Source of the DNA: Butyrivibrio sp. XPD2002
Lineage (GTDB): Bacteria > Bacillota > Clostridia > Lachnospirales > Lachnospiraceae
DNA: 64,000 bases
Reading direction: 5' to 3'
Assembly (NCBI RefSeq): GCF_000423945.1
Contig: NZ_AUIY01000011.1
Coordinates: 1 to 64,000 of the forward strand
A program made the position numbers and the translations under genes. Every line of letters starts with the position of its first letter. The first letter of the stretch is position 1. A model generated the notes under the pieces. It did no database searches and was not told the DNA's origin. It saw only the letters and a list, made by a program, of their open reading frames with translations. Shown piece after piece: positions 1 through 8,127 of this stretch.

Positions 1-175
<175 letters not shown>

Positions 176-358
176 AATGTATCTCATCACCGAAGTGACT
201 TGATCGTTCGTCTGACCAGAACTTAAGCTTGGCTTTTGTTCTGTCCGTTTTACCTTTAGTTAGGTTGTTTTGTTCTCTGAAATTTCTTTTTGGAATTTTC
301 AGGGTTGCATTACTATTTTATTGTCAAAGTGCATCTCATCGATGTTACTGATGAGGAA

Positions 359-447
359 CGCAGAAGGAGGGATTTGAACCCTCGCGCCGCTGTTAACGAC
401 CTGCACCCTTTCCAGGGGTGTCTCTTCAACCTCTTGAGTACTTCTGC
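359..447 (-). tRNA. tRNA-Ser (anticodon GGA)
   Basis: The reverse complement folds as a class II tRNA: acceptor gcagaag/cttctgc with G discriminator, anticodon stem caccc/gggtg enclosing loop ctggaaa (anticodon GGA), a long variable arm, and a T arm gagggttcaaatccctc. It is 89 nt and CCA is not encoded. It lies between another tRNA-Ser and the 16S gene, on the same strand, so it is probably co-transcribed with the rRNA operon. Confidence 0.96.
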
Positions 448-485
448 AAAAGTGTTGACTTATCTCTTCACTCTTCAATTTCGAG

Positions 486-571
486 CGGAGCGAGAGGGAT
501 TCGAACCCTCGTGGCGTTGCCGCCAAACGGTTTTCAAGACCGCCTCGTTATGACCGCTTCGATATCGCTCC
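486..571 (-). tRNA. tRNA-Ser (anticodon TGA)
   Basis: The reverse complement folds as a class II tRNA: acceptor ggagcga/tcgctcc with G discriminator, anticodon stem gcggt/accgt around loop cttgaaa (anticodon TGA), a long variable arm and T arm gagggttcgaatccctc. It is 86 nt with no encoded CCA. It is the first gene after the promoter at 622-650 and precedes tRNA-Ser(GGA) and 16S. A 38-nt spacer separates the two tRNAs. Confidence 0.96.
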
Positions 572-586
572 ATATTTCTTATTGTC

Positions 587-614
587 GCTGCTGTGAGGTG
601 TTTTCCTCAGCAGC
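587..614 (-). other. leader hairpin of the tRNA-Ser/rRNA transcript
   Basis: On the minus strand a stem gctgctgagg/cctcacagcagc (one 2-nt bulge) encloses a short A-rich loop. It starts where transcription from the -10 box at 622-627 should begin, so it would be the extreme 5' end of the transcript. It lacks a T tract, so it is not a terminator; it may guard the 5' end or guide processing. The role is inferred. Confidence 0.5.
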
Positions 615-621
615 GAAATTT

Positions 622-650
622 ATTATATCCATAGGAATATATAATGTCAA
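622..650 (-). promoter_or_regulatory. consensus sigma-A promoter for tRNA-Ser/rRNA operon
   Basis: On the minus strand a perfect -35 TTGACA (645-650) and a perfect -10 TATAAT (622-627) are separated by 17 bp. This is the best promoter in the window, and it points into tRNA-Ser(TGA), tRNA-Ser(GGA) and then 16S. The region between the tRNAs and 16S (176-358) shows no equally good promoter. Confidence 0.9.
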
Positions 651-670
651 TATTAATTTTATTATTTTTT

Positions 671-1396
671 TTATTTTTTTCTGAGCAGTATAGATTCAGC
701 TAATGTAATGTCTTCCGGAGTGGTGATTTTGATATTGTCATAGGAGCCTTCAACGAGCTTAACTCTGCGCTTTCCGAGGGTTTCCATCACCATGGCATCG
801 TCAGTAATATTTACATTATTATCGAGTAGCTCCTGCTCTTTTCTTGCAAGCTCTTCATACAGATCAAGAATTTCAGGATACAGGAACACCTGTGGAGTCT
901 GTATGAGCCAGGTCTTATCTCTGTCAGGTGTCATCTTTGCAAAGCCATCTTCGTCGGATATTTTGATAGTGTCCTTTACAGGCATGCCAACCACGCATGC
1001 TCCATACTCCTTTACCGCGTCATATGCTCTTTTCAACATTGAGTCATCGACAAAGGGTCTGGCACCGTCGTGAATAAAAACAGCCTCCGTATCTGCGGAA
1101 GCTGCCTCAATGCCAAGTCTTACGCTGTGATATCTGGTACTGCCACCCGGTACGATAGCTTTTATCTTTTTATAATTCTCCGGATTGATGATGTTATCAG
1201 TTACATAATCTATATCTTCCGAAGGAAGTACAATTACTATATCGTCAATAAAGCTGTTTTCAAAAGCATCAATTGCATAGAGAAGAAGGGGACGTCCCTT
1301 TATCTCCATGTATTGCTTTTTTACGCTGCTCTGCATTCTGCTGCCGCTTCCGGCTGCCAATATTATCGCTGTTGTCTTCATATTATGATTTTCCAT
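671..1396 (-). CDS. ispD: 2-C-methyl-D-erythritol 4-phosphate cytidylyltransferase (IspD)
   Basis: Makes CDP-methylerythritol from MEP and CTP in the cytoplasmic non-mevalonate isoprenoid pathway. The 241-residue protein has the family's usual length. Near the N terminus it shows the CTP-binding loop (AAGSGSRM followed by the KKQY basic motif), then the IHDGARPFV motif and a DDA segment near the C terminus. The start at 1396 overlaps the end of tsaD by 14 nt. An in-frame ATG at 1381 begins directly at [11 protein letters not shown] and is an equally credible start. It is the last gene of the tsaE-to-ispD run; the next gene downstream, past the rRNA promoter, is tRNA-Ser. Confidence 0.95.
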   Translation of the reverse strand: MENHNMKTTAIILAAGSGSRMQSSVKKQYMEIKGRPLLLYAIDAFENSFIDDIVIVLPSEDIDYVTDNIINPENYKKIKAIVPGGSTRYHSVRLGIEAASADTEAVFIHDGARPFVDDSMLKRAYDAVKEYGACVVGMPVKDTIKISDEDGFAKMTPDRDKTWLIQTPQVFLYPEILDLYEELARKEQELLDNNVNITDDAMVMETLGKRRVKLVEGSYDNIKITTPEDITLAESILLRKK

Positions 1397-2528
1397 GGTA
1401 TCTTCTTTCCCTGTTACCTAGTGGCAAATTGGGCACTGCATTCAAATCCATTCCGCTGCGGGAGCCCTTAAGATATTCATAATAGCCTGCAGCACCAATC
1501 ATTGCTGCATTATCTGTGCATAATACAGGTGAAGGTCTGTAGAATGTATAGCCTCTATTGTTACATTCCTGCTCAAGCCTTTCCCTGAGCGCTGTGTTTG
1601 AAGCCACTCCGCCGGCTATAGCTATCTTCTTACATCCATATTCTGCTGCAGCCTCCATAGTATGCTCTGTAAGCACATCAACCACTGCTTTCTGGAAGGA
1701 TGCCGCAACATCATTTTTATTCACTTCTTCGCCCTTCATCTCTGCCTGATTCAGATAGTTAAGAACTGCCGATTTCAAGCCACTAAAGCTAAAGTCATAG
1801 GATTTCTCCGTGGTCTTAGCCCTGGGAAAATGAATGGCATCAGGATTACCTTCTCTTGCGGCAGCGTCCACCTTGGGCCCGCCGGGATAACCAAGGCCTA
1901 TAGCTCTTGCCACTTTATCAAAGGCTTCTCCCGCTGCATCGTCACGAGTCTGTCCGATAATATCGTATTCACCGTAATCCTTAACATATACAAGGTGAGA
2001 ATGTCCTCCCGATGCGACAAGACACATGAAAGGCGGTTCAAGACTTTTATCTTCTATAAAATTCGCACAGATGTGACCTTCAATATGATGCACTCCAACC
2101 AGTGGTTTTCCTGTTACAAAGCTAAGAGCCTTCGCTTCGGAAACGCCGACAAGAAGTGCTCCCACCAGACCGGGGCCATAGGTTACAGCTATTGCATCTA
2201 TGTCCTCAAGCTTTAGACCAGCTTCTGAAAGTGCAGCTCTGACGCACCCATTGATTTTTTCAACGTGCTTTCTTGATGCAATTTCAGGAACGACTCCTCC
2301 GTATATTGTGTGAAGCGCAATCTGAGAGGATATTATATTGGACAATACCTCTCTCCCGTTTCGCACAACTGCGGCAGCCGTCTCATCACAGCTGCTTTCT
2401 ATTGCAAGGATTGTAATATCCTTGTCAGTAGAAACGCTTTCCTTCTCTTCTTCATTTTTAATCGACATAAAGATTACGCCGTCCTCTTCGGTACGGCGCT
2501 CAATCTTTTCAACATTCTTTTCATTCAT
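1383..2528 (-). CDS. tsaD: tRNA N6-threonylcarbamoyladenosine transferase TsaD
   Basis: Catalytic subunit that transfers the threonylcarbamoyl group to A37 of ANN-decoding tRNAs, together with TsaB and TsaE. The protein has the ASKHA-fold motifs [21 protein letters not shown], the metal-binding HHIEGH motif, ASGGHSH, and GGVASN near the C terminus. At 381 residues it is about 35-40 longer than usual because of an acidic, charged N-terminal extension before [13 protein letters not shown]. The start may therefore be further downstream, for example the ATG at 2468, although neither site has a strong ribosome binding site. It lies 4 nt after the preceding gene and overlaps ispD, so an operon is likely. 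Confidence 0.96.
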   Translation of the reverse strand: MNEKNVEKIERRTEEDGVIFMSIKNEEEKESVSTDKDITILAIESSCDETAAAVVRNGREVLSNIISSQIALHTIYGGVVPEIASRKHVEKINGCVRAALSEAGLKLEDIDAIAVTYGPGLVGALLVGVSEAKALSFVTGKPLVGVHHIEGHICANFIEDKSLEPPFMCLVASGGHSHLVYVKDYGEYDIIGQTRDDAAGEAFDKVARAIGLGYPGGPKVDAAAREGNPDAIHFPRAKTTEKSYDFSFSGLKSAVLNYLNQAEMKGEEVNKNDVAASFQKAVVDVLTEHTMEAAAEYGCKKIAIAGGVASNTALRERLEQECNNRGYTFYRPSPVLCTDNAAMIGAAGYYEYLKGSRSGMDLNAVPNLPLGNRERRYHGKS

Positions 2529-2532
2529 AGTT

Positions 2533-3123
2533 TTATTCTTCCGTGCCTGTTGCTTCAGTTACTGTCCATCCCATTATTTTCCAAAGACCCTCTGCGTCTT
2601 TACGAAGTACAAATAAGTAATTATAAGATACGGTGTGTGTACCATGTCTTAAATTGATCTTGGCAACAACATTGGCTATTTCCTCGCCATTGTCGCGCTT
2701 CTCCTGAAGGTCTGAAGTAAGTACTTCGTATTTGGTAATGGAGTAATCTTCTTTCTTTTTCTGCTTAACCTCATCCTTAAGACCGGTGGGCCAGTTATTT
2801 TGTGCTGCAAGAAATTCCGAATCAAAAATACCCGCCAATACTTGCGCCATTTTATCGAATTCCTCATCAGTGTATTGCTGCTTGTACATAACCTTCATGG
2901 TACGAGCATAAAGATCCACCACTGTCGGAGGTGTCTTGGGGTAATTCTTTGTAAGGTCTATTGTGGTAATTTTCTGAACCTCTGTAAGCTCTGTTTCTTC
3001 TGTAGTTGTATTGGTATTACTGCCTCTCCTTGTAAATATCAAAAAGACGCCTAGTACAACAACTGCAGCCAGAACCATCAGTATGACAGATCTAATAATA
3101 CCGCCCTTCGTAGACTCGTTCAT
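2533..3123 (-). CDS. small membrane-anchored protein, function unknown
   Basis: 196 residues: a short basic N terminus, one strong transmembrane segment (residues ~11-31, [18 protein letters not shown]), a Thr/Glu-rich linker, and a globular C-terminal domain that should lie outside the cell. The domain has a mixed helix/strand pattern ending with [20 protein letters not shown], reminiscent of NTF2-like or DUF4829-type extracytoplasmic domains, but I do not recognise the family with confidence. The start at 3123 has a clear aggaggc ribosome binding site. It sits between rnz and tsaD in what looks like one operon. Confidence 0.8.
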   Translation of the reverse strand: MNESTKGGIIRSVILMVLAAVVVLGVFLIFTRRGSNTNTTTEETELTEVQKITTIDLTKNYPKTPPTVVDLYARTMKVMYKQQYTDEEFDKMAQVLAGIFDSEFLAAQNNWPTGLKDEVKQKKKEDYSITKYEVLTSDLQEKRDNGEEIANVVAKINLRHGTHTVSYNYLFVLRKDAEGLWKIMGWTVTEATGTEE

Positions 3124-3152
3124 TGTGCCTCCTCATAAAAAAGTACAATAAT

Positions 3153-4079
3153 TTATGAATCTTCCTCAAACCTTAACGTCACAGCCTTGCCATCTTTTGC
3201 TGCAACTGTATTACTAAAAATCTTTTTTGCCTCAGGCAGATATTCCTTGGGATTAACAAGGGACGGGCTGTAATGTGTAAGCCACATTTCCTTTACCCCT
3301 GCTTTCTTCGCAAGTTCCGCTGCCTCATATATTGTCATATGCCTGTTTTCTTTAGCCTTCTGCAATTTTTCAGGCTCGCCGTACATTCCTTCACATATGA
3401 AAAGATCTGACCCTTCAGCATTTTTTATAATTCCGTCTGTAGGTCTTGAATCTGTAACATATGTAAGATGCAGTCCTTTTCTGGCTTCACCCAATACCAT
3501 GTCAGGGGTGAAGGTTCTTCCGTCATCAGTATGGATGATCTCCCCCTTCTGGAGAGGATTCCAGTATTTCTGTTCTATTCCATTGGCTCTTGCAGCTTCA
3601 ACATTGAATTTACCTGTTCTTGCAAGCTGCATTGAATAGCCGTAGCATGTGATATTGTGATTTACCTTAAAGGCTTTGATCTTAAATTCAGGCATTCCCG
3701 GCAGTGTGAGTTCATCCTCATCTCCGGAAATTTCGTGGAACTCGATCGGAAAAGGAAGCTCTGGCGCAATGGTCCGGAGTGCCTTCACTACCCTCTCAAG
3801 TCCTTTGGGGCCTACCATTAAAAGCGGCTCTGTTCTCTCAGCATTTCCCATGGTCAAAAGCATTCCGGGAAGTCCTGAAATGTGATCCGCATGGTAGTGG
3901 GTAAAGCATATCATGTCGATGGGCTTGGGACTCCATCCCCTTTTTTTCATGGCGATCTGCGTGCCCTCACCACAATCTATAAGCATGCTTTTACCGTTAT
4001 AACGCACCATAAGTGCCGTAAGATATCTGTTCGGAAGCGGCATCATGCCACCCGTTCCAAGTAGACATACATCAATCAT
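3153..4079 (-). CDS. rnz: ribonuclease Z (tRNA 3' endonuclease)
   Basis: Metallo-beta-lactamase-fold nuclease that removes 3' trailers from pre-tRNAs, needed where CCA is not encoded, as for both tRNA-Ser genes here. The 308-residue length is normal for the short bacterial form. Motifs seen: the metal-binding FTHYHADHISG, LGTGG near the N terminus, a histidine in KVNHNITCYGY, the Asp of YVTDSRP, and the late histidine in MWLTHYSPS. Its first 8 nt overlap the end of tsaB-rimI, which implies translational coupling. Confidence 0.95.
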   Translation of the reverse strand: MIDVCLLGTGGMMPLPNRYLTALMVRYNGKSMLIDCGEGTQIAMKKRGWSPKPIDMICFTHYHADHISGLPGMLLTMGNAERTEPLLMVGPKGLERVVKALRTIAPELPFPIEFHEISGDEDELTLPGMPEFKIKAFKVNHNITCYGYSMQLARTGKFNVEAARANGIEQKYWNPLQKGEIIHTDDGRTFTPDMVLGEARKGLHLTYVTDSRPTDGIIKNAEGSDLFICEGMYGEPEKLQKAKENRHMTIYEAAELAKKAGVKEMWLTHYSPSLVNPKEYLPEAKKIFSNTVAAKDGKAVTLRFEEDS

Positions 4080-5319
4080 TCGTACTATTTCTCTTCCAAT
4101 ATATTATTGCATCTTCCTTTGGACCATCGTAAAATCCGGGTCTTGCACCCTCATTTACAAATCCAAGTTTCTCATATAATCCTCTTGCTGCAACATTTCC
4201 GGCTCTTACTTCGAGCGTGAAATCGCCGCATCCGATTGCCCTTCCTCTAAGAAGGAGCTTTTCAAGCATATCGTAGGCTATGCCTCTTCCTCTGCACTCT
4301 GAAGCTACGGATACATTGGTAATTTCGCCTTCTCCTGAAATATTGCGAACACCGCATAATCCTACTACATTTCCTGCTTTTTCCGCAACAAGATAAACAG
4401 TATCGTCAAGAACGCTGGCTTCAAGGAGCTGTTTCTCGCTCCAGGCCTCGCTTCCAAGACTGACTGCTTCAAGCTGTGCAGCTGCAGTTATATCCTCAGC
4501 CTTGAGGTCTCTTATATAAATAGAATCATTTCCTTTTTTATTTTTCTTATCTGTCTTATTCTCAGATGCCTTCTGCGCATCCCCGCCGGCCTTCTTCTCA
4601 GCGGCCTCTCGCTCTGCCTGTGATGCCCTTAAGTATTCGGGTGAAAAGCTGTCTGCATCCACAGTTTTTCCGTCACGTAAATATATCTGTGCAAGAGCAG
4701 CAAGTGCTGAAGCCCTTTGCCTGTTCATGTGAGCAGGCGCTACTATATAGTTCACCTTCAAAAGCTTCTCAAGCTTATCTCTGTATACCGGTATTCCATC
4801 GCCAAGAAGGACAACCGTTTTTCCTATATTATTGAGCTCCTCTGCAATATCCTCTACAGCCATCGCTGCCTGAGCCTTGATTGTCTTCATTGAAAAGTAT
4901 GTTTCAAAATGTTTCTCATCTTCCTTTTCCGGAACAAAGGTGTAGATTCCTGTATAAACCTGGTTTCTTCTGGCGTCCATCATGGGGCATATCACATTTT
5001 CACTTCCATAAAACTGATACGCCATGGCATCAAGAGTCGGCACCGCTACAAGAGGCTTGTCCATTGCAAGACAGAGTCCCTTGGCAGTTGCACAGCCTAT
5101 GCGAAGGCCTGTGAAAGACCCCGGGCCTGCTGAAACAGCAACAGCATCTATTGTGTTAAGGTCAAGTGCTATTCTCTTCTTAATCTCCTCCATCATAGGA
5201 AGAAGAAGCTCTGAATGTGTAATCTTGTGCTGGATTGAAAACTCGGAGAGAAGTCTGTCGTCCTCCATAACGGCGACGCTGCATACAAGACCGGATGTAT
5301 CAAGTGCAAGAATTTTCAT
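4072..5319 (-). CDS. tsaB: TsaB-RimI fusion protein
   Basis: 415 residues with two domains. Residues ~1-235 are TsaB, the ASKHA-fold partner of TsaD, with MKILALDTS at the start and the diagnostic AGPGSFTGLRIG near 64-75. A Lys/Glu/Asp-rich linker (~240-265) leads to a GNAT acetyltransferase of the RimI type at ~268-415. The GNAT part has the acetyl-CoA loop RGRGIA and the LYEKLGF...PGFYDGPKEDAI C-terminal signature of ribosomal protein S18 alanine acetyltransferase. Separate tsaB and rimI genes are the more common arrangement; the fusion keeps both intact. It starts 4 nt after tsaE ends and overlaps rnz. Confidence 0.95.
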   Translation of the reverse strand: MKILALDTSGLVCSVAVMEDDRLLSEFSIQHKITHSELLLPMMEEIKKRIALDLNTIDAVAVSAGPGSFTGLRIGCATAKGLCLAMDKPLVAVPTLDAMAYQFYGSENVICPMMDARRNQVYTGIYTFVPEKEDEKHFETYFSMKTIKAQAAMAVEDIAEELNNIGKTVVLLGDGIPVYRDKLEKLLKVNYIVAPAHMNRQRASALAALAQIYLRDGKTVDADSFSPEYLRASQAEREAAEKKAGGDAQKASENKTDKKNKKGNDSIYIRDLKAEDITAAAQLEAVSLGSEAWSEKQLLEASVLDDTVYLVAEKAGNVVGLCGVRNISGEGEITNVSVASECRGRGIAYDMLEKLLLRGRAIGCGDFTLEVRAGNVAARGLYEKLGFVNEGARPGFYDGPKEDAIIYWKRNSTND

Positions 5320-5322
5320 ATT

Positions 5323-5763
5323 TTATCTATTATCTATCGTCTTAAGTGTGATGCGGCGATAGTCTGTTCCTTTCTTCAGATCTTTCTCAATGCATATCTC
5401 CGTGTATTTTTCAGGGAGAATATCTTCTATAAGATTGGCCCATTCAATAAAGCACAGTCCCTGTCCATAGAAATAGTCCTCATATCCTATTTCATCCATC
5501 TCACTGACATCACCAATTCTGTAAACGTCAAAGTGATAAAAAGGGATTCGTCCCTCATCATAAACCTGAAGTATTGTAAAGGTAGGGCTGTTGACAGGTC
5601 CCTCTATTCCAAGTCCTGCAGCTACTCCCTGTGTCAGGACGGTTTTGCCCACGCCAAGATCTCCTATCAGTGTATAAACTGATCCGGGCGCAGCGGTCTC
5701 TCCTATTCTTTTTCCGAACTCGAAGGTTTCCTCCGATGAATTTGTTTCTAATATTGTACTCAT
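5323..5763 (-). CDS. tsaE: tRNA threonylcarbamoyladenosine biosynthesis ATPase TsaE
   Basis: P-loop ATPase that regenerates the TsaB/TsaD complex during t6A formation. The 146 residues are normal for the family. A Walker A loop GDLGVGKT lies at ~34-41, followed by PVNSPTFTILQVY and the FYHFDVYRI and FIEWA motifs. It is the first gene of the tsaE, tsaB-rimI, rnz, orf, tsaD, ispD run. Its start codon is 54 bp from the divergent promoter of the FMN riboswitch. Confidence 0.95.
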   Translation of the reverse strand: MSTILETNSSEETFEFGKRIGETAAPGSVYTLIGDLGVGKTVLTQGVAAGLGIEGPVNSPTFTILQVYDEGRIPFYHFDVYRIGDVSEMDEIGYEDYFYGQGLCFIEWANLIEDILPEKYTEICIEKDLKKGTDYRRITLKTIDNR

Positions 5764-5816
5764 ATAATCAGAATATTCCAGCGTCTGAAAAAAAGCAAGT
5801 CGGACAGGAAAAGGTA

Positions 5817-5844
5817 TTGACGCCGACTACATCTGTTATATAAT
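5817..5844 (+). promoter_or_regulatory. promoter of the FMN riboswitch-ribU unit
   Basis: -35 TTGACG (5817-5822) and perfect -10 TATAAT (5839-5844) with a 16-bp spacer. The predicted transcript would start near 5851, about 10 nt before the FMN aptamer. Confidence 0.8.
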
Positions 5845-5860
5845 GGGACTAGTAAAAATA

Positions 5861-5982
5861 ATCTTCGGGGCAGGGTGTAATTCCCTACCGGCGGTGACTG
5901 TTATCAGAAGTCCGCGAACCGCTTCGGCGGCCGATTTGGTGAAATTCCAAAACCGACAGTATAGTCTGGATGATAGAAGATG
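5861..5982 (+). promoter_or_regulatory. FMN riboswitch (RFN element)
   Basis: The aptamer shows the conserved RFN segments in order: cttcggggcagggtg, aattccctaccggcggt, agtccgcgaac, then ccgatttggtgaaattccaaaaccgacagt and agtctggatga, with 5' and 3' strands pairing around atcttc/gatagaagat. It lies between a good promoter and ribU. FMN binding normally lowers expression of riboflavin synthesis or uptake genes. Downstream, a short stem can cover the ribU ribosome binding site (see 6064-6087), which suggests translational control. Confidence 0.95.
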
Positions 5983-6063
5983 CGTTTTATTTCTATTCCC
6001 GAATCAGCATCTATGTTGGTTCGTTTTTTATTTCAAGATAGAGCGCGCGTAGTCTAGTCATTA

Positions 6064-6087
6064 TCCTCCCCGACATAATCAGGAGGA
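6064..6087 (+). promoter_or_regulatory. hairpin sequestering the ribU ribosome binding site
   Basis: tcctcc at 6064-6069 is exactly complementary to ggagga at 6082-6087, which is the ribU Shine-Dalgarno sequence 8 nt before the ATG at 6095. A 12-nt loop separates the arms. This is a plausible OFF-state element of the riboswitch expression platform; the switching itself is inferred. Confidence 0.6.
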
Positions 6088-6094
6088 AAACACC

Positions 6095-6862
6095 ATGAAA
6101 AACAATTTATTAGCTTCAATTGCAGAAAATACCGTTCTCGTATCGATTTTCATTCTGTTAATTGTCACTATGTTCGTAGCAGCAAGACTGGCAGAGAACT
6201 ATGTTGCCAAAAAGACCGGTGAGGAAAATCCAGGATTGAGCACCAGAAAAATGGTTATCATCGGTATCTTCTCTGCTATATCTGCAGTGCTGATGCTCTT
6301 TGAAATTCCGATGCCCTTTGCTCCAAGCTTTTACAAGCTTGACCTCTCAGATCTCCCTGCAGTGATCGGTGGTTTCGCATTCGGCCCTATGACAGGCGTT
6401 ATGATCGAGTTTATCAAGATCCTTTTAAACCTTATCATTAACGGAACACAGACAGCATTTATCGGAGAGCTTGCAAACTTTGTAGTAGGCTGCAGCTATG
6501 TACTTCCCGCTTCAATCATTTATATCTTCAAAAAGAACCGCCAGACAGCATTTATTTCATGTCTTACAGCAACAATGATAATCACAATCGTAGGAAGCTC
6601 ACTTAATGCATTCTATCTTCTTCCTGCATTTGCAAAGCTCTATGGCATGCCACTTGATGCTTTGATCGGTATGGGAACAGCTATCAATCCTGCAATCAGC
6701 AACATGTTTACATTTGTTCTTTTCGCAGTTGCTCCCATAAACCTCTTAAAGGGCGGCGTATTAAGTACTATCACAATTCTCGTATACAAAAAGATCAGTC
6801 CTATTCTTAAAAACACAACAATCGTATCAACCAGAAAAGCAGAGACTGAATCTGAAGCATGA
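6095..6862 (+). CDS. ribU: riboflavin ECF transporter substrate-binding subunit RibU
   Basis: Integral membrane S component that binds riboflavin and docks on a shared EcfA/A'/T module, which is not in this window. The 255 residues hold about six hydrophobic segments; after a first helix and a short charged loop the family-like core begins at ~residue 50 (STRKMVIIGIFSAISAVLMLFEIPMPF), with DLSDLPAVIGGFAFGP characteristic of RibU/ECF riboflavin S components. The N-terminal extra helix (~residues 12-32) makes it longer than the usual ~190-200. Start is set by the aggagg site at 6081. The FMN riboswitch upstream strongly supports the substrate. Confidence 0.93.
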   Translation: MKNNLLASIAENTVLVSIFILLIVTMFVAARLAENYVAKKTGEENPGLSTRKMVIIGIFSAISAVLMLFEIPMPFAPSFYKLDLSDLPAVIGGFAFGPMTGVMIEFIKILLNLIINGTQTAFIGELANFVVGCSYVLPASIIYIFKKNRQTAFISCLTATMIITIVGSSLNAFYLLPAFAKLYGMPLDALIGMGTAINPAISNMFTFVLFAVAPINLLKGGVLSTITILVYKKISPILKNTTIVSTRKAETESEA

Positions 6863-6911
6863 TTTTATAGCCGTTTATAATTTGTTTATCGTTTTTTTAT
6901 AGCATGAAAAT

Positions 6912-6992
6912 GGCGCCTTTCTTGACTTTTACATTAGTGAACCATAAGATTAATTTGTATCTATATTCACTGATGACTGTCAAAGAGGCGCC
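6912..6992 (+). promoter_or_regulatory. HD-GYP gene promoter flanked by a long inverted repeat
   Basis: A -35 TTGACT (6922-6927) and -10 TAAGAT (6945-6950), 17 bp apart, point at the gene starting at 6999. An imperfect inverted repeat surrounds this promoter: ggcgcctttcttgac (6912-6926), which includes most of the -35, and gtcaaagaggcgcc (6979-6992), which includes the likely ribosome binding site aagagg. The arms could be a protein operator at DNA level. They cannot both lie in the transcript if it starts near 6957. Confidence 0.55.
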
Positions 6993-6998
6993 TTCTTT

Positions 6999-8075
6999 AT
7001 GAAAAGATTGATTACTAAAAAACTGGTTCCTGGCATGATCTTGTCTGACAATGTGTATGCGCATGATAATAATCAGCTTATATTGCCCAAGGGTTGCGTG
7101 CTGGATAACCAGGCCATTACTAAATTATCTTTTTATTCCGTATTGAATGTTCTTGTTGAAGACCCTCCGGAAGAGATGGTCTCCCCACAGGACAACAGCC
7201 GTTCTTATGCAGCAAGACTGCGTCAAACCGAAGAATTCAAAGAATTTAAAAAGGACTTCGAAGACTGCGCCTCAAAATTCAAGGCAGGTATCGGAGATCT
7301 CATAAACGACAAGGAGCATTTTGATATCGATTCTATCATATCTCCTATTTATGATCTGGTTCGCAAGGGGAACAGTTCATCAAATCTGTTTGATATGCTC
7401 CACAGCCTGAGAACTTATGATGACGCCACCTATGTTCATTGTATAAGCGTTGCCATGATATGCAATATTCTGGGCCAGTGGCTAAAAATGAGTGACGATG
7501 ATATTATGATTCTCACAGAGGCAGGTCTCCTTCACGATATCGGAAAACTGCTTATTCCAAATGAGATCATTACAAAACCGTCAGGGCTTAGTTCCGATGA
7601 ATACTCAGTAGTTCAGACTCATCCCGCTCAGGGGTATATGATCCTTACAGACCTTGATCTTAGTGATCACGTAAAAAACGCTGCGCTTATGCACCACGAG
7701 CGCTGCGATGGTACTGGATATCCCGCACACCTGAAAGGCCCTCAGATAGATTTCTTTGCAAAGTGCGTATCTATTGCGGATGTATATGATGCCATGACCT
7801 CAGCAAGAGTGTACAGAGATCCTCTTTGTCCGTTTATTGCAATTGAGATGTTTGAATCTGAGGGATTGCAGAAGTACGACACAAATGCCATCATGACCTT
7901 CCTTCAGAATATTGTTAATACGTATCTGCTCAACAGGGTAAGATTAAATGACGGCAGGGAAGGCGAGATTATTTTCATAAACAGGGATCATCTGTCCAAA
8001 CCTACGATTAAGATCGACAACGATTATCTGGATCTGTCTCAGCACTCGAATCTGTATATCGAGGAAATTTTGTAA
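6999..8075 (+). CDS. HD-GYP domain protein (probable c-di-GMP phosphodiesterase)
   Basis: 358 residues. An N-terminal ~55-residue segment (LVPGMILSDNVY...ILPKGCVL) resembles the short domain found before many HD-GYP domains. After a helical linker the HD-GYP domain covers ~130-320, with the metal-binding histidines and HDIGKL motif, then HHERCDGTGYP, the defining HD-GYP signature of enzymes that hydrolyse cyclic di-GMP. Family activity is known; the substrate here is inferred. A short C-terminal beta-rich tail (~320-358) follows. It has no membrane segment, so it is probably cytosolic. It is a single-gene unit closed by the terminator at 8100-8125. Confidence 0.9.
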   Translation: MKRLITKKLVPGMILSDNVYAHDNNQLILPKGCVLDNQAITKLSFYSVLNVLVEDPPEEMVSPQDNSRSYAARLRQTEEFKEFKKDFEDCASKFKAGIGDLINDKEHFDIDSIISPIYDLVRKGNSSSNLFDMLHSLRTYDDATYVHCISVAMICNILGQWLKMSDDDIMILTEAGLLHDIGKLLIPNEIITKPSGLSSDEYSVVQTHPAQGYMILTDLDLSDHVKNAALMHHERCDGTGYPAHLKGPQIDFFAKCVSIADVYDAMTSARVYRDPLCPFIAIEMFESEGLQKYDTNAIMTFLQNIVNTYLLNRVRLNDGREGEIIFINRDHLSKPTIKIDNDYLDLSQHSNLYIEEIL

Positions 8076-8099
8076 TAAAAATAGTATTATAGTATAGAA

Positions 8100-8125
8100 A
8101 AAACGCCGCAACTCTGCGGCGTTTT
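8100..8125. terminator. bidirectional terminator between HD-GYP gene and murA
   Basis: An 11-bp perfect stem aaaacgccgca/tgcggcgtttt with a 4-nt loop (actc) lies between convergent genes. A-rich sequence precedes it and T-rich sequence follows it, so it can act in both directions. Confidence 0.88.
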
Positions 8126-8127
8126 AA

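Noticed and set aside
290..684. Short open frames across the tRNA-Ser genes
   Set aside because: They run through two clearly foldable tRNAs and the rRNA promoter.
1662..2216. A 184-codon open frame opposite tsaD
   Set aside because: It overlaps a gene with all TsaD motifs and has no family signature of its own.
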